Of a stretch of DNA of 64,000 nt, positions 25,817 through 33,630 are shown piece after piece. Each line of letters starts with the position of its first letter. Within the stretch, counting starts at the first letter, position 1. The stretch spans positions 682,001-746,000 of the forward strand of contig JANQPF010000009.1 in the NCBI GenBank assembly GCA_028285415.1, read 5' to 3'. The notes below the pieces were generated by a model. It searched no databases and had not been told where the DNA came from. It saw only the letters and a list, made by a program, of their open reading frames with translations. The position numbers and the translations under genes are program-made. Source of the stretch: Pseudomonadales bacterium (GTDB lineage: Bacteria > Pseudomonadota > Gammaproteobacteria > Pseudomonadales > Azotimanducaceae).

Positions 25817-26803
25817 ATGACGCACACCCAGCTCCATCCGGCAGTCTTTTTACTTGCGGCCGCGCTCTGGCATCCGCTCTGCCACGGCAACAGCGTCGTC
25901 AATCTGCTGGTCGAAAACGACGTTTTCGCCGGGACGGACCGCAACTACACCTCGGGCGTCATGCTCAACTACGTCAGCGGTATCAACGAGGGACCGCGCC
26001 GTCTGCGGGATCTCGGCATCACGTTTCCGGGGATCGAGCCGAACGACCGCATGCACGTTGCACTCTCGCTCGGCCACGAGATCTATACGCCCACCAATAT
26101 CACCGCTCCGGAACTCCTGGAGGACGATCGACCCTATGCCGGTCACGTTTTTCTCGGCGCCGGTTTCGTCACGGAAAACCCGGACGAGATCGAAACCTGG
26201 CGATTGAGCCTCGGGCTTGTCGGACCCGGCGCCCGGGCGGAAGTCATCCAGAACAATCTGCACCGCGAAATTGGCAGCGACGAGGCGCTCGGCTGGGATA
26301 ACCAGCTGAAGAACGAAGTTGTTCTGTCCATGGCGTACGAAAAAAAGTGGCTTCGTCTGGCGCGCGCTAAAACCTGGGACAACAGCCTGGAATTCGACTT
26401 CCTGCCGCATGCCAGCGCCGCCGTTGGTACGCCGCTGACCTATGTCGGTGGCGGCGGCATGGTCCGCATCGGACAGGGGCTGGAGCATGACTACGGACCA
26501 CCCCGCGTGCGTCCGAGCCTGCCGGTGTCACAGTACTTTCAGCGCGACGGCGGCTATTCCTGGTATTTCTTCGTCGGCCTCGACGTGCGGTTTGTGGCCC
26601 ACAACCTGTTTCTCGACGGCAATAATTTCGAAGACAGCCACAGCGTCGACCGCGAAGACTTCGTCGCCGACCTGCAGTCCGGATTCGTGTGGAACAACAG
26701 GCGCTTCCGCCTGGCGTATTCGATGATTTATCGCAGCCGGGAGTTCGTCCAGCAGGACGAGCGGGACCTCTTCGGCTCGCTGTCTATGTCAGTCCATTTC
26801 TGA
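25817..26803 (+). CDS. LpxR-family outer-membrane lipid A deacylase
   Basis: 328 residues with signal peptide (PAVFLLAAALWHPLCHG). The mature start NSVVNLLVENDVFAGTDRNYTSGVML carries the conserved Asn/Asp and Tyr/Thr active-site residues of LpxR (DUF2219). Alternating beta strands run to a terminal phenylalanine, as in outer-membrane barrels. LpxR removes the 3'-acyloxyacyl group of lipid A. The last 20 nt overlap the end of the convergent glycosyltransferase-like gene. Confidence 0.88.
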   Translation: MTHTQLHPAVFLLAAALWHPLCHGNSVVNLLVENDVFAGTDRNYTSGVMLNYVSGINEGPRRLRDLGITFPGIEPNDRMHVALSLGHEIYTPTNITAPELLEDDRPYAGHVFLGAGFVTENPDEIETWRLSLGLVGPGARAEVIQNNLHREIGSDEALGWDNQLKNEVVLSMAYEKKWLRLARAKTWDNSLEFDFLPHASAAVGTPLTYVGGGGMVRIGQGLEHDYGPPRVRPSLPVSQYFQRDGGYSWYFFVGLDVRFVAHNLFLDGNNFEDSHSVDREDFVADLQSGFVWNNRRFRLAYSMIYRSREFVQQDERDLFGSLSMSVHF

Positions 26804-27530
26804 ATTCTCTCAGTCGAGCGAGGAGCGCGGTCATGCGCAATCCGTCCTCGACGTGCAGCGACGCACAGAGATTAGCGGCGGCAAGCGGCGCCTGTTGACG
26901 ACTCTTGAACGCGGCCATGACGTCATGATCATCGTTCAGGAGCGCGTCCATCATGAGCGGCGAGATAGCGCCGGCGCGCTCCTCGACGTCGAAGCCGACG
27001 ATGTTGTGCAGGCTCGTCAGGAGCTTGGGACCGACAAACTGCGGCGCCAGGTGTGTGGCATCAACCCTTGCAACCAGGCGTTCAACCGTATCAATCAGGA
27101 ACGGCAGCACCGGATTTCCGATACGGAAACCGCAGTAGGCGTTGTGTACGTTGCGGTACGCCCGCACCCGGCCGCTGTCATCGTGTTGCAACCAGAGCTC
27201 GCGCCCGAAAAATGAGCTGCTGCCTTCGGCCGGGACGGTCAGCCTTTCGGGCGCAAACACCAGGAAGTCCGCATCCGCCCAGACCACAACATCCGCTTCA
27301 CCCGCTGCAAGCAGATTCTGCATCCAGATCAAACGGGCAAGATCGGCCGCGACAGGCAGACGCTTACCCACCTTGGCCATGTACCAGTCCGGTACGACGT
27401 CGAAGAGCTTGTCGCCAACAAACCGGTAGGCGTAGCCGTGAAGATCCGCCCAGGCACGCACCGAGGCCATGCATTCGCCAACCCACGACGTCACTTCTAC
27501 TTCACGAAAACTCTGTAATATCAGTGCCAT
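26784..27530 (-). CDS. Glycosyltransferase-like (GT-A fold) protein
   Basis: 248 residues. A DxD-type sequence in VVVWADADFLVF (about 80-90), a preceding ARLIWMQNLLAAG helix and the later VHNAYCGFRIGNP look like small nucleotide-sugar transferases that act on lipid or protein acceptors. The family assignment is by pattern only. It ends inside the last codons of LpxR, and its ATG shares bases with the ATG of the divergent glycerophosphodiesterase gene (CATG at 27528-27531). No Shine-Dalgarno sequence precedes it. Confidence 0.65.
   Translation of the reverse strand: MALILQSFREVEVTSWVGECMASVRAWADLHGYAYRFVGDKLFDVVPDWYMAKVGKRLPVAADLARLIWMQNLLAAGEADVVVWADADFLVFAPERLTVPAEGSSSFFGRELWLQHDDSGRVRAYRNVHNAYCGFRIGNPVLPFLIDTVERLVARVDATHLAPQFVGPKLLTSLHNIVGFDVEERAGAISPLMMDALLNDDHDVMAAFKSRQQAPLAAANLCASLHVEDGLRMTALLARLREFRNGLT
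27516..27521 (+). promoter_or_regulatory. Possible -10 element for a leaderless transcript
   Basis: TAATAT ends 7 nt before the ATG at 27529, which would place the transcription start on the ATG itself. The -35 region is weak. It lies inside the divergent glycosyltransferase-like gene. Confidence 0.35.
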
Positions 27531-28719
27531 GATTCATCAGTTCAAACGGCGCGTGCTGTTCGTGCTGTGGCTTGCGAGCACAGCCGCCTGCAGCACGATT
27601 GATCCGGGTCCGCGCCCGGTGGCGCTCGTCGCCGGGCTGCCTGACTCCACGTTAAAACAAACCCTTGTCAGTTGCAGCAGCGGCCGTTTCGAGCGCACCA
27701 ACTTTTCGATTGCTCACCGCGGTGCGCCGCTCGCTTATCCAGAGCATACTGCCGAGAGTTACCGAGCTGCCGCACGTCTGGGCGCAGGCATCATCGAATG
27801 TGACGTCACGTTCACCAAAGACGGCACGCTCGTTTGCCGCCACTCTCAATGTGATCTGCATCGGACCACGAACATTCTGCAGACGCCGCTGGCCGGGACC
27901 TGCCGAAAACCGTTTACACCCGCCGCGGAAAACACGCCGGCAGACGCGCAATGCTGCACCAGCGAGCTGACACTCGACGAGTTCAAAAGCCTGTGCGGTC
28001 GACGCGATGTCGTCGACCCGGCGGCAACGACAATCGCCGCCTACCTGTCCGCACCACCTCCCAAGGTCGCGGTAGAGGCGCCAGCATGCGGAACGCTCCT
28101 GACCCACGGCGAGAGCATTGCGCTCATAGACCGCCTCGGCGCTGACTTCATACCCGAGCTCAAAGCACCCCAGGTTGAGATGCCTTTCGCCGGCATGACG
28201 CAAAAGCAGTACGCGGACCGGCTGATTGCCGAGTATGTGGCAGCCCGCATCGATCCGTCCCGTGTGCATCCGCAGTCGTTCAACATCGACGATGTCCGGC
28301 ACTGGATTGCCAACCATCCGGACTTTGCGGGCCAGGTGGTTTATCTCGATCCGCGCGGTCGCGACCCCGGTTTCCGGCCAACGCTGGCAGGCATGCAGGC
28401 GCTGAAGGCGTCGGGCGTGACCACGCTCGCCCCGCCGATGCCGATGCTCCTCGTCCGTGATGCGCACGGCAAGCTTCAGGCAAGCGAGTACGCCCGCTTC
28501 GCCCGGGAAGCGGACCTGCGGCTCATTACCTGGACCTTCGAGGCGGGAGAAGCGACCGACCCGCGAAACTGGCTGTACATGAACCTCCCCGGGTACATTG
28601 CCGAAGAGAGCCAGATGCTCGAGGTGTTGCATGCGCTGTCGGAGGAAGCAGGCATCGACGGCATCTTCAGCGACTGGCCGGGCACGGTGACGTACTACGC
28701 CAACTGCTTCGGGCGCTAG
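27529..28719 (+). CDS. Glycerophosphodiester phosphodiesterase lipoprotein
   Basis: 396 residues from ATG 27529. Signal with lipobox LASTAAC (lipid-modified Cys). GDPD motifs: AHRGAPLAYPEHTAESYRAAARLGAGIIECDVTFTKDGTLVCRHSQCDLHRTT holds the catalytic His pair and Glu/Asp metal ligands in short blocks (SIAHRGAP, PEHTAESY, IECDVTFTKDG, CRHSQCDLHR). FIPELKAP and a late FSDWPGT complete the barrel. It hydrolyses glycerophosphodiesters to glycerol-3-phosphate at the periplasmic face. It fits the neighbouring envelope-lipid genes (LpxR, patatin). Confidence 0.9.
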   Translation: MIHQFKRRVLFVLWLASTAACSTIDPGPRPVALVAGLPDSTLKQTLVSCSSGRFERTNFSIAHRGAPLAYPEHTAESYRAAARLGAGIIECDVTFTKDGTLVCRHSQCDLHRTTNILQTPLAGTCRKPFTPAAENTPADAQCCTSELTLDEFKSLCGRRDVVDPAATTIAAYLSAPPPKVAVEAPACGTLLTHGESIALIDRLGADFIPELKAPQVEMPFAGMTQKQYADRLIAEYVAARIDPSRVHPQSFNIDDVRHWIANHPDFAGQVVYLDPRGRDPGFRPTLAGMQALKASGVTTLAPPMPMLLVRDAHGKLQASEYARFAREADLRLITWTFEAGEATDPRNWLYMNLPGYIAEESQMLEVLHALSEEAGIDGIFSDWPGTVTYYANCFGR

Positions 28720-28733
28720 GCTAAGCCTGCGCC
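28712..28733. terminator. Hairpin at the end of the GDPD gene
   Basis: GGCGC-T-AGGCT-A-AGCCT-GCGCC is a nearly perfect stem with one bulge. It covers the GDPD stop codon and lies before the end of the convergent DUF1428 gene. There is no U-run. Confidence 0.45.
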
Positions 28734-28738
28734 ATGCG

Positions 28739-29095
28739 TCAGACGAGGGGCCTGAATCCAGCGTAGGCCATCCGCTCGGCGGTAAAGCCCGAGCTTGAGG
28801 CGTTCATCAACTCTGCCATTCGCGGGTCCGCGGCAACCTTCTCGTTCACCGCGTCACGAGCTTCCCGGGAGGCAAACTCGACCCAACCGAAGATGACCAC
28901 TTCATCCCCGGCTGCGGCAGCGCATTCAACGAACGAACGCGTGCCTTCCAGCACCATGTCGTCGCCCACGTACTCCCGGTAGTCGAGCGCGCCGTGCTCT
29001 TTCCAGATCTCCGCAATGGCGGCAACCAGACGCTGATAGTCATCCAGGCGATCCCGTGGCAGGGGTAAGACGAATCCGTCGATGTAGTGAGCCAT
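28739..29095 (-). CDS. DUF1428 family protein
   Basis: 118 residues, GGGAG before the ATG. The start HYIDGFVLPLPRDRLDDYQ, the middle GALDYREYVGDD and FGWVEFASREARDAVNEKV are typical for DUF1428, a small dimeric alpha/beta (ferredoxin-like) barrel family of unknown function. Cytoplasmic. It is downstream of the patatin gene on the same strand (30-nt gap). Confidence 0.88.
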   Translation of the reverse strand: MAHYIDGFVLPLPRDRLDDYQRLVAAIAEIWKEHGALDYREYVGDDMVLEGTRSFVECAAAAGDEVVIFGWVEFASREARDAVNEKVAADPRMAELMNASSSGFTAERMAYAGFRPLV

Positions 29096-29125
29096 GACAG
29101 CTCCCGAATCAAGATATGCGGAACC

Positions 29126-30286
29126 TTACCAGAGCGGCGTCGAGCAGGCTTCGCCGCGCAGAAACGCCTCAATCTCATCGCTGCGCGCCGCGGCGTCTTC
29201 CTCGCCCATGCGGATAAGCATCGCCAGATATTCGGGCTCGAAGATCACCATGCTGAGGGCATCGCTGCTGCGCGCGTTGCGATCGTTGAGGCCGCGTTCG
29301 AAGAACCGGAACGCGCGGGGCATGTTGAGCTCGTGTTCCCCGGCCAGCTTGCCGAGATCCTCGCGCGGGCGCAGCACCATGACCTCAACTTTCCGCATGT
29401 CGCCGCGCTCCTCTTCAGCGAGCTGATCGACCAGACGGTTGATGCGGTTCATCTGCAGCGCGTCGTAGTCGAGCATGTCGAGAAAGACGGCGTTCATCAG
29501 CACACCCGCAATCTGTGCCGGTGAGGGGTACGGATCGCGCAGATCGGGCGGTAGGGACGTTGTCGGTTTGGCCCGGGGAGAGACGGCCAGAATGCGGGTG
29601 GCGCCGAGATGCAGAGCTGGCGACAGCGGCGCGGTCAGCCGGATGCCACCGTCACCGTGCCACATGTTCTCGAGCTTCACCGCGGGAAAGAACATCGGCA
29701 GCGCAGCAGACGCCATGACGTGATCCAGGGTCATGTCGACATCCCTGGCTCTGAGCTGTCCGCGCTCCCAGAGCACGTCGCTCTCCCCCTCCACCCAGGC
29801 GACGGAGCGGCCGGATCCGTAGTTTGTGGTGATGATGGCGAGCGACTGCAGAAGACCTTCGGCGAGATTCTCCTCGATGCCGAGAATTCGATCACCCTCC
29901 ATCGGCAGACCGGCGCGCAGAAACTCCCGGAGCGGCCGGTTGTCCACCATGCCGCGCAGATCCGCGTGGCCCAGGCGGCCGCCGCTGATTACCCTGAGCC
30001 CCCACTTGAACACCCGCGCCATGATGGAGCTGAACTCGGTGGCGTAGACGCGTTCGGTTTCCAGGCTCAGCCACAGATCGCTCAGCTTGGCGACGGCTTC
30101 CGGCCAGCTGCCCCGTGACGAGGCCAGGTGGACGGCGTTGATGGCGCCCGCCGAGACGCCCGTCAGGATCTGCGGACGATACTCGGGCATTGCCTGGGCA
30201 ATGTGACGCAGACAGCCTACCTGGTAGGCCGCGCGCGCCCCGCCGCCGCTCAGAACCAGGGCATGTTTTTCAGGCGTTATGCTCAT
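29126..30286 (-). CDS. Patatin-like phospholipase
   Basis: 386 residues. The glycine-rich oxyanion loop LSGGGARAAYQVG (12-24), the nucleophile motif GVSAG with S45 and the catalytic Asp in HGDGGIRL give an intact Ser-Asp dyad. No signal peptide. A C-terminal helical extension of about 130 residues (GDMRKVEVMVLRPREDLGKLA onward) is beyond the core. The likely role is acyl-ester hydrolysis of membrane or intracellular lipids. Confidence 0.9.
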   Translation of the reverse strand: MSITPEKHALVLSGGGARAAYQVGCLRHIAQAMPEYRPQILTGVSAGAINAVHLASSRGSWPEAVAKLSDLWLSLETERVYATEFSSIMARVFKWGLRVISGGRLGHADLRGMVDNRPLREFLRAGLPMEGDRILGIEENLAEGLLQSLAIITTNYGSGRSVAWVEGESDVLWERGQLRARDVDMTLDHVMASAALPMFFPAVKLENMWHGDGGIRLTAPLSPALHLGATRILAVSPRAKPTTSLPPDLRDPYPSPAQIAGVLMNAVFLDMLDYDALQMNRINRLVDQLAEEERGDMRKVEVMVLRPREDLGKLAGEHELNMPRAFRFFERGLNDRNARSSDALSMVIFEPEYLAMLIRMGEEDAAARSDEIEAFLRGEACSTPLW

Positions 30287-30594
30287 TACGAATCATCACT
30301 CAGGACACTGAGAATCAGGTTCAGCTGTTCATCATTGGATCGAGTCTGCGTGGGACGCTCATCTCGAGCCGCCGCAACAAGTGACCGTACCGCTGTTGTA
30401 CCGTAGCAGCCGGATTGCCGTAAAGCGACACGATCACACCCTCGCGCAACCAGACATCGTCAATAGGGCAGACAATTGGCGTCTGGTGCGTTCAGTCCGG
30501 GAGTTTCCCTGCCGTGGCAGCATTTCCGCCTGCACGAGGCAGAGATTCCCGCATTGAGACCCAAATGCAACAGGCGATCACGTATCATGGTCGC
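30287..30594. other. 308-nt intergenic region, mostly empty
   Basis: Divergent promoter region between patatin and the MFS carrier. I see no gene, no repeat and no convincing -35/-10 pair. A TATCAT hexamer (30583-30588) ends 6 nt before the ATG at 30595 and might give a leaderless carrier mRNA. Confidence 0.4.
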
Positions 30595-31890
30595 ATGCTT
30601 CAGCGTTTGCGCACAGTGAAGCCACGGATGAACGCTTTGTTTCGTCCCGGTGGCAAGGTCTTTTATGGCTGGTGGATTGTTGCCGCCTGCAGCGGCGTGC
30701 AGTGGCTGGCCGCGATGACCTGGATGCACTCCTACGGCGCTTACGCGGTCATGATGCAGGAAGAGTTTGGCTGGAGCATGTCGGTGCTCTCCCTGGCGTT
30801 TGCGCTGACGCGGCTCGAGAGCGGCCTGCTCGGACCGTTGCAGGGCTGGCTGGTCGACCGGTTTGGTCCGCGCATCATTCTCACCATCGGCACGCTGATT
30901 TTCGGCCTGGGCTTTTTTGCCTTCAGCATGGTGAATTCCATTCCCTCTTACTTCGTGGCGTTCATCCTGATTGCTCTGGGCTCGAGCCTGGGCGGCTTTG
31001 CAACGCTGATGGTGTCGCTCGTGAACTGGTTCGATCGGCATCGAGCCAAGGCGGTTGCCTGGTCGCAGATCGGCTTTTCTCTCGGCGGCTTGAGCGTGCC
31101 GATTGTCATCCTCGGCCTGGAAGCCTGGGGCTGGCGGACCATGGCGATCGTCTCCGGACTCATGGTGCTGCTGATTGCGGGTCCGCTCGTCCAACTGGTC
31201 CGTCACCGCCCCGACGAAATCGGTGAAGTGCCTGATGGCCTGATCATCCAGGACGACGGCGCGCACGCTGAACACCAGGACTATGTGCCCCAAGTGAGCT
31301 TCACCTGGCAGGAAGCCGTGCGCGAACCCTCGTTCTGGCTGATCTCTCTCGGACACGGTCTGTCTCTGCTCACCGTGTCCTCGATGCTCGCGCACCTCAT
31401 CCCGCATCTCATCACGAGCCTCGAGTATTCCAAGGTTGCCGCGGGCGTGGTGTTCAGCTTCATGACCGGCGTGCAGCTGATCGGGCTTTTCCTCGGCGGC
31501 TATCTGGGCGATCGAATGAACAAGCGCCTGCTCTGCGTGCTCTGCATGCTGGGCCACTTCATTGGGCTGCTGGCGGTGACCTATGCCACCAACTACTGGT
31601 GGCTGGCCGTATTCGTGATCTTCCACGGTCTGGGCTGGGGCATCCGCGGACCGCAGATGGTGGCGCTGCGAGCAGACTACTTCGGCCCGAAGTCGTTCGG
31701 CACCATCATGGGTATCTCGTCGCTGATTGTGATGATCGGCATGACGGCTGGACCCATCATCTGCGGCGTGATGTACGACATCCATGGGGACTACCAGCTT
31801 GCATTCACCAGCATGGCATTCGTTTCCCTCACCGGCTCCCTGTGCTTCTGGGCAGCCCGACCGCCGAAAAAAACGCTGGCCGTGGCCTAG
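30595..31890 (+). CDS. MFS transporter
   Basis: 431 residues from ATG 30595; in-frame starts at 30514 (GTG), 30565 and 30628 cannot be excluded. Twelve membrane segments. The A-like motif GWLVDRFGPRII follows TM2, with GYLGDRMNKRLL at the start of the second half. The opening KVFYGWWIVAACSGVQWL resembles oxalate/formate-antiporter-like (monocarboxylate) carriers. The cargo is unknown. The gene ends 7 nt before the convergent START-domain gene. Confidence 0.88.
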   Translation: MLQRLRTVKPRMNALFRPGGKVFYGWWIVAACSGVQWLAAMTWMHSYGAYAVMMQEEFGWSMSVLSLAFALTRLESGLLGPLQGWLVDRFGPRIILTIGTLIFGLGFFAFSMVNSIPSYFVAFILIALGSSLGGFATLMVSLVNWFDRHRAKAVAWSQIGFSLGGLSVPIVILGLEAWGWRTMAIVSGLMVLLIAGPLVQLVRHRPDEIGEVPDGLIIQDDGAHAEHQDYVPQVSFTWQEAVREPSFWLISLGHGLSLLTVSSMLAHLIPHLITSLEYSKVAAGVVFSFMTGVQLIGLFLGGYLGDRMNKRLLCVLCMLGHFIGLLAVTYATNYWWLAVFVIFHGLGWGIRGPQMVALRADYFGPKSFGTIMGISSLIVMIGMTAGPIICGVMYDIHGDYQLAFTSMAFVSLTGSLCFWAARPPKKTLAVA

Positions 31891-31897
31891 CGGCAGC

Positions 31898-32503
31898 TCA
31901 GGCCTCTACCCGCTCTCTGAGCGCCCGCAGCGTTCTGATCGGACCGTCCACGACAAACCGGTTCACCATCCATGCGGGCACGCGGGCTTCGGGATCCGCA
32001 TTGTAGAAATGCACCACCCGGGTGCCCGCGCCGTTGGGTTCGAGCCACCAGGAGCCGTCCGCGACGGACATGCGGACCAGGCCTTTCACTTCCGCCGCCC
32101 GGTCGGGCAGGCTGACCATGCGCACCATCGTGCCATTGTCCCCGGGTTCAATCGTGACGTAGTTGACCGCGTCGCGGTTGGCAAGTGGAAAAGGCGTCTT
32201 GATGGTCACGCGGACGAGGGCGCTCTGCGATTCACCCCATTCGATGACCTCAGTTTCTTTGCAGTTGTCGTACCACTCCGGATAGCTCTCGTGGTCGGTG
32301 AGGACCGCAAGAATCTCCTGCACGGAAGCATTGATCTGTGTTTCCGCGCGAAACGCGACGAACTTCGAATTGCCGATCTTCGCGGTTGCAACGCTGACGC
32401 CGTCTTCCTCTTTGGCCGGTTGCCAGTCCGCCTCCATCGCCCCGGCGCCGCCTGCAAGGAGCGCGCAGAGTAAGGGGCCAATCCACCTAACCCGGTTCAT
32501 CAT
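31898..32503 (-). CDS. Secreted START/SRPBCC lipid-binding-like protein
   Basis: 201 residues from ATG 32503 (tandem ATG, with 32500 as alternative). Signal peptide VRWIGPLLCALLAGGAGA. The body has the START/SRPBCC pattern: SVQEILAVLTDHESYPEWYDNCKET, FPLANRDAVNY, GSWWLEPNGAGTRVVHFYNADPEARVPAWM as separate blocks. These proteins hold hydrophobic ligands in a helix-grip cavity. The start overlaps the 3' end of the upstream gene by 17 nt, with GGTGG in between, so the two are translationally coupled. Confidence 0.82.
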   Translation of the reverse strand: MMNRVRWIGPLLCALLAGGAGAMEADWQPAKEEDGVSVATAKIGNSKFVAFRAETQINASVQEILAVLTDHESYPEWYDNCKETEVIEWGESQSALVRVTIKTPFPLANRDAVNYVTIEPGDNGTMVRMVSLPDRAAEVKGLVRMSVADGSWWLEPNGAGTRVVHFYNADPEARVPAWMVNRFVVDGPIRTLRALRERVEA

Positions 32504-33542
32504 TGAACACCACCTTTGCCAGTCCAATTCCAGACTCGCCCCCATACGCGTAGACCAGATACACCTCGCCGTCCTCCTCATAGACAGCCGGGTCGCGCAG
32601 TTGGTTCACGAGTCCATACGCGGTGCTGCGCACCGACGGTTCCAAAGGCGCATCGGCACCCTCCCAGGCACGTTCGGGGCGGAGCACCTCCACGCCGGCA
32701 GAAGCCTGCCAGCTGCGCCAGTCCGGTCGCAGATCGATGGTGCTGAGCTTGATGTGCTCGGGTACCTCGCCAACCTGAGTCCAGAAGACGTATAGAGTCG
32801 ACCCGCGTCTGAGGACCACGGCGTGACGCATGTCTTTGTTGAAGAGCAGCGGACCGGCTTCGAACGGACCCAGCGGATCTGCGCCGCGATAGAACTGCCC
32901 GGGCATCGCAAGCCCGTAGGTCATGCCGTCCCAGGCAAACGCGCGCAGGTACGTCCGACCGAGCACCTGCGGATGCGCTTGAAAGTGTACGCCGTCGTGC
33001 GACTCGGCAACGCGTGTGACCTGATGACCAACGCCCTCAAGTCCGTGGTAGTACATGAGAATGCGTCGATTCGCATCATCCACGTGCACGTCCGGCGAGG
33101 CAATGTGCGGCGCCGTCACCTCCTCCACGACATCGTGGGCAACACGGATCCCGGCCGCGGCAAACGCCTTTTCAATCTCCACGCGCTGATCATCGCTCAC
33201 CGGCGGCGGTGAAGTGAGAAAGTGGGAATCCGCAAGCTGCAGGCTGCCGGGGGTGTAAATTTGCCAGGGACCGGTCAACGCGTCAGCGTAAGCCAGCCGG
33301 ATGTACGCGCCTTTGTGATCGGCAAAGTACAGGTAGTAGCGGCCAAGCGGTTCCGTCACCCAGTCGGGCACCCTGATGAGCGATGGGCCCTGGATGTTCA
33401 CGCCGATGCTGGGGTCGAGCCCGGCGTGCACAATCGGTGCATCGCCAATACGACTGACCCGGATCTCTTCGGCAACTGCCTGACTCATCGTGCAGATACT
33501 CCCCAGTACGAACAGCGCTCTCAGCATATCTCGTGCCCGCAT
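32487..33542 (-). CDS. Secreted beta-propeller (glycosidase-like) protein
   Basis: 351 residues from ATG 33542 (ATG 33527 equally possible). Signal peptide MLRALFVLGSICTMSQAVA. Repeated blade-like segments (RYYLYFADHKGAYIRLAYAD, RILMYYHGLEGVGHQVTRVAESHDG, EVYLVYAYGGESGIGLAKV) look like the five-bladed GH43/GH32-type propeller. DPSIGVNIQGPSLIRVP could supply an acidic residue, but catalytic residues cannot be assigned. I do not know the exact family. It is translationally coupled to the START-like protein and both are secreted. Confidence 0.7.
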   Translation of the reverse strand: MRARDMLRALFVLGSICTMSQAVAEEIRVSRIGDAPIVHAGLDPSIGVNIQGPSLIRVPDWVTEPLGRYYLYFADHKGAYIRLAYADALTGPWQIYTPGSLQLADSHFLTSPPPVSDDQRVEIEKAFAAAGIRVAHDVVEEVTAPHIASPDVHVDDANRRILMYYHGLEGVGHQVTRVAESHDGVHFQAHPQVLGRTYLRAFAWDGMTYGLAMPGQFYRGADPLGPFEAGPLLFNKDMRHAVVLRRGSTLYVFWTQVGEVPEHIKLSTIDLRPDWRSWQASAGVEVLRPERAWEGADAPLEPSVRSTAYGLVNQLRDPAVYEEDGEVYLVYAYGGESGIGLAKVVFNDEPG

Positions 33543-33630
33543 TTGCGAGGCGCTGAGTGTACCTGTTTTAATGCGTGCGGACCGGCAAGGAGAGCGTGAG
33601 CCGGCTAAAGCGAATGAGAGGGGGATACAC

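Noticed and set aside
30460-31785. Long minus-strand frame opposite the MFS carrier
   Set aside because: It mirrors the carrier codons, has biased His/Gln/Glu-rich composition and no start signal; it is the antisense shadow of the membrane protein gene.
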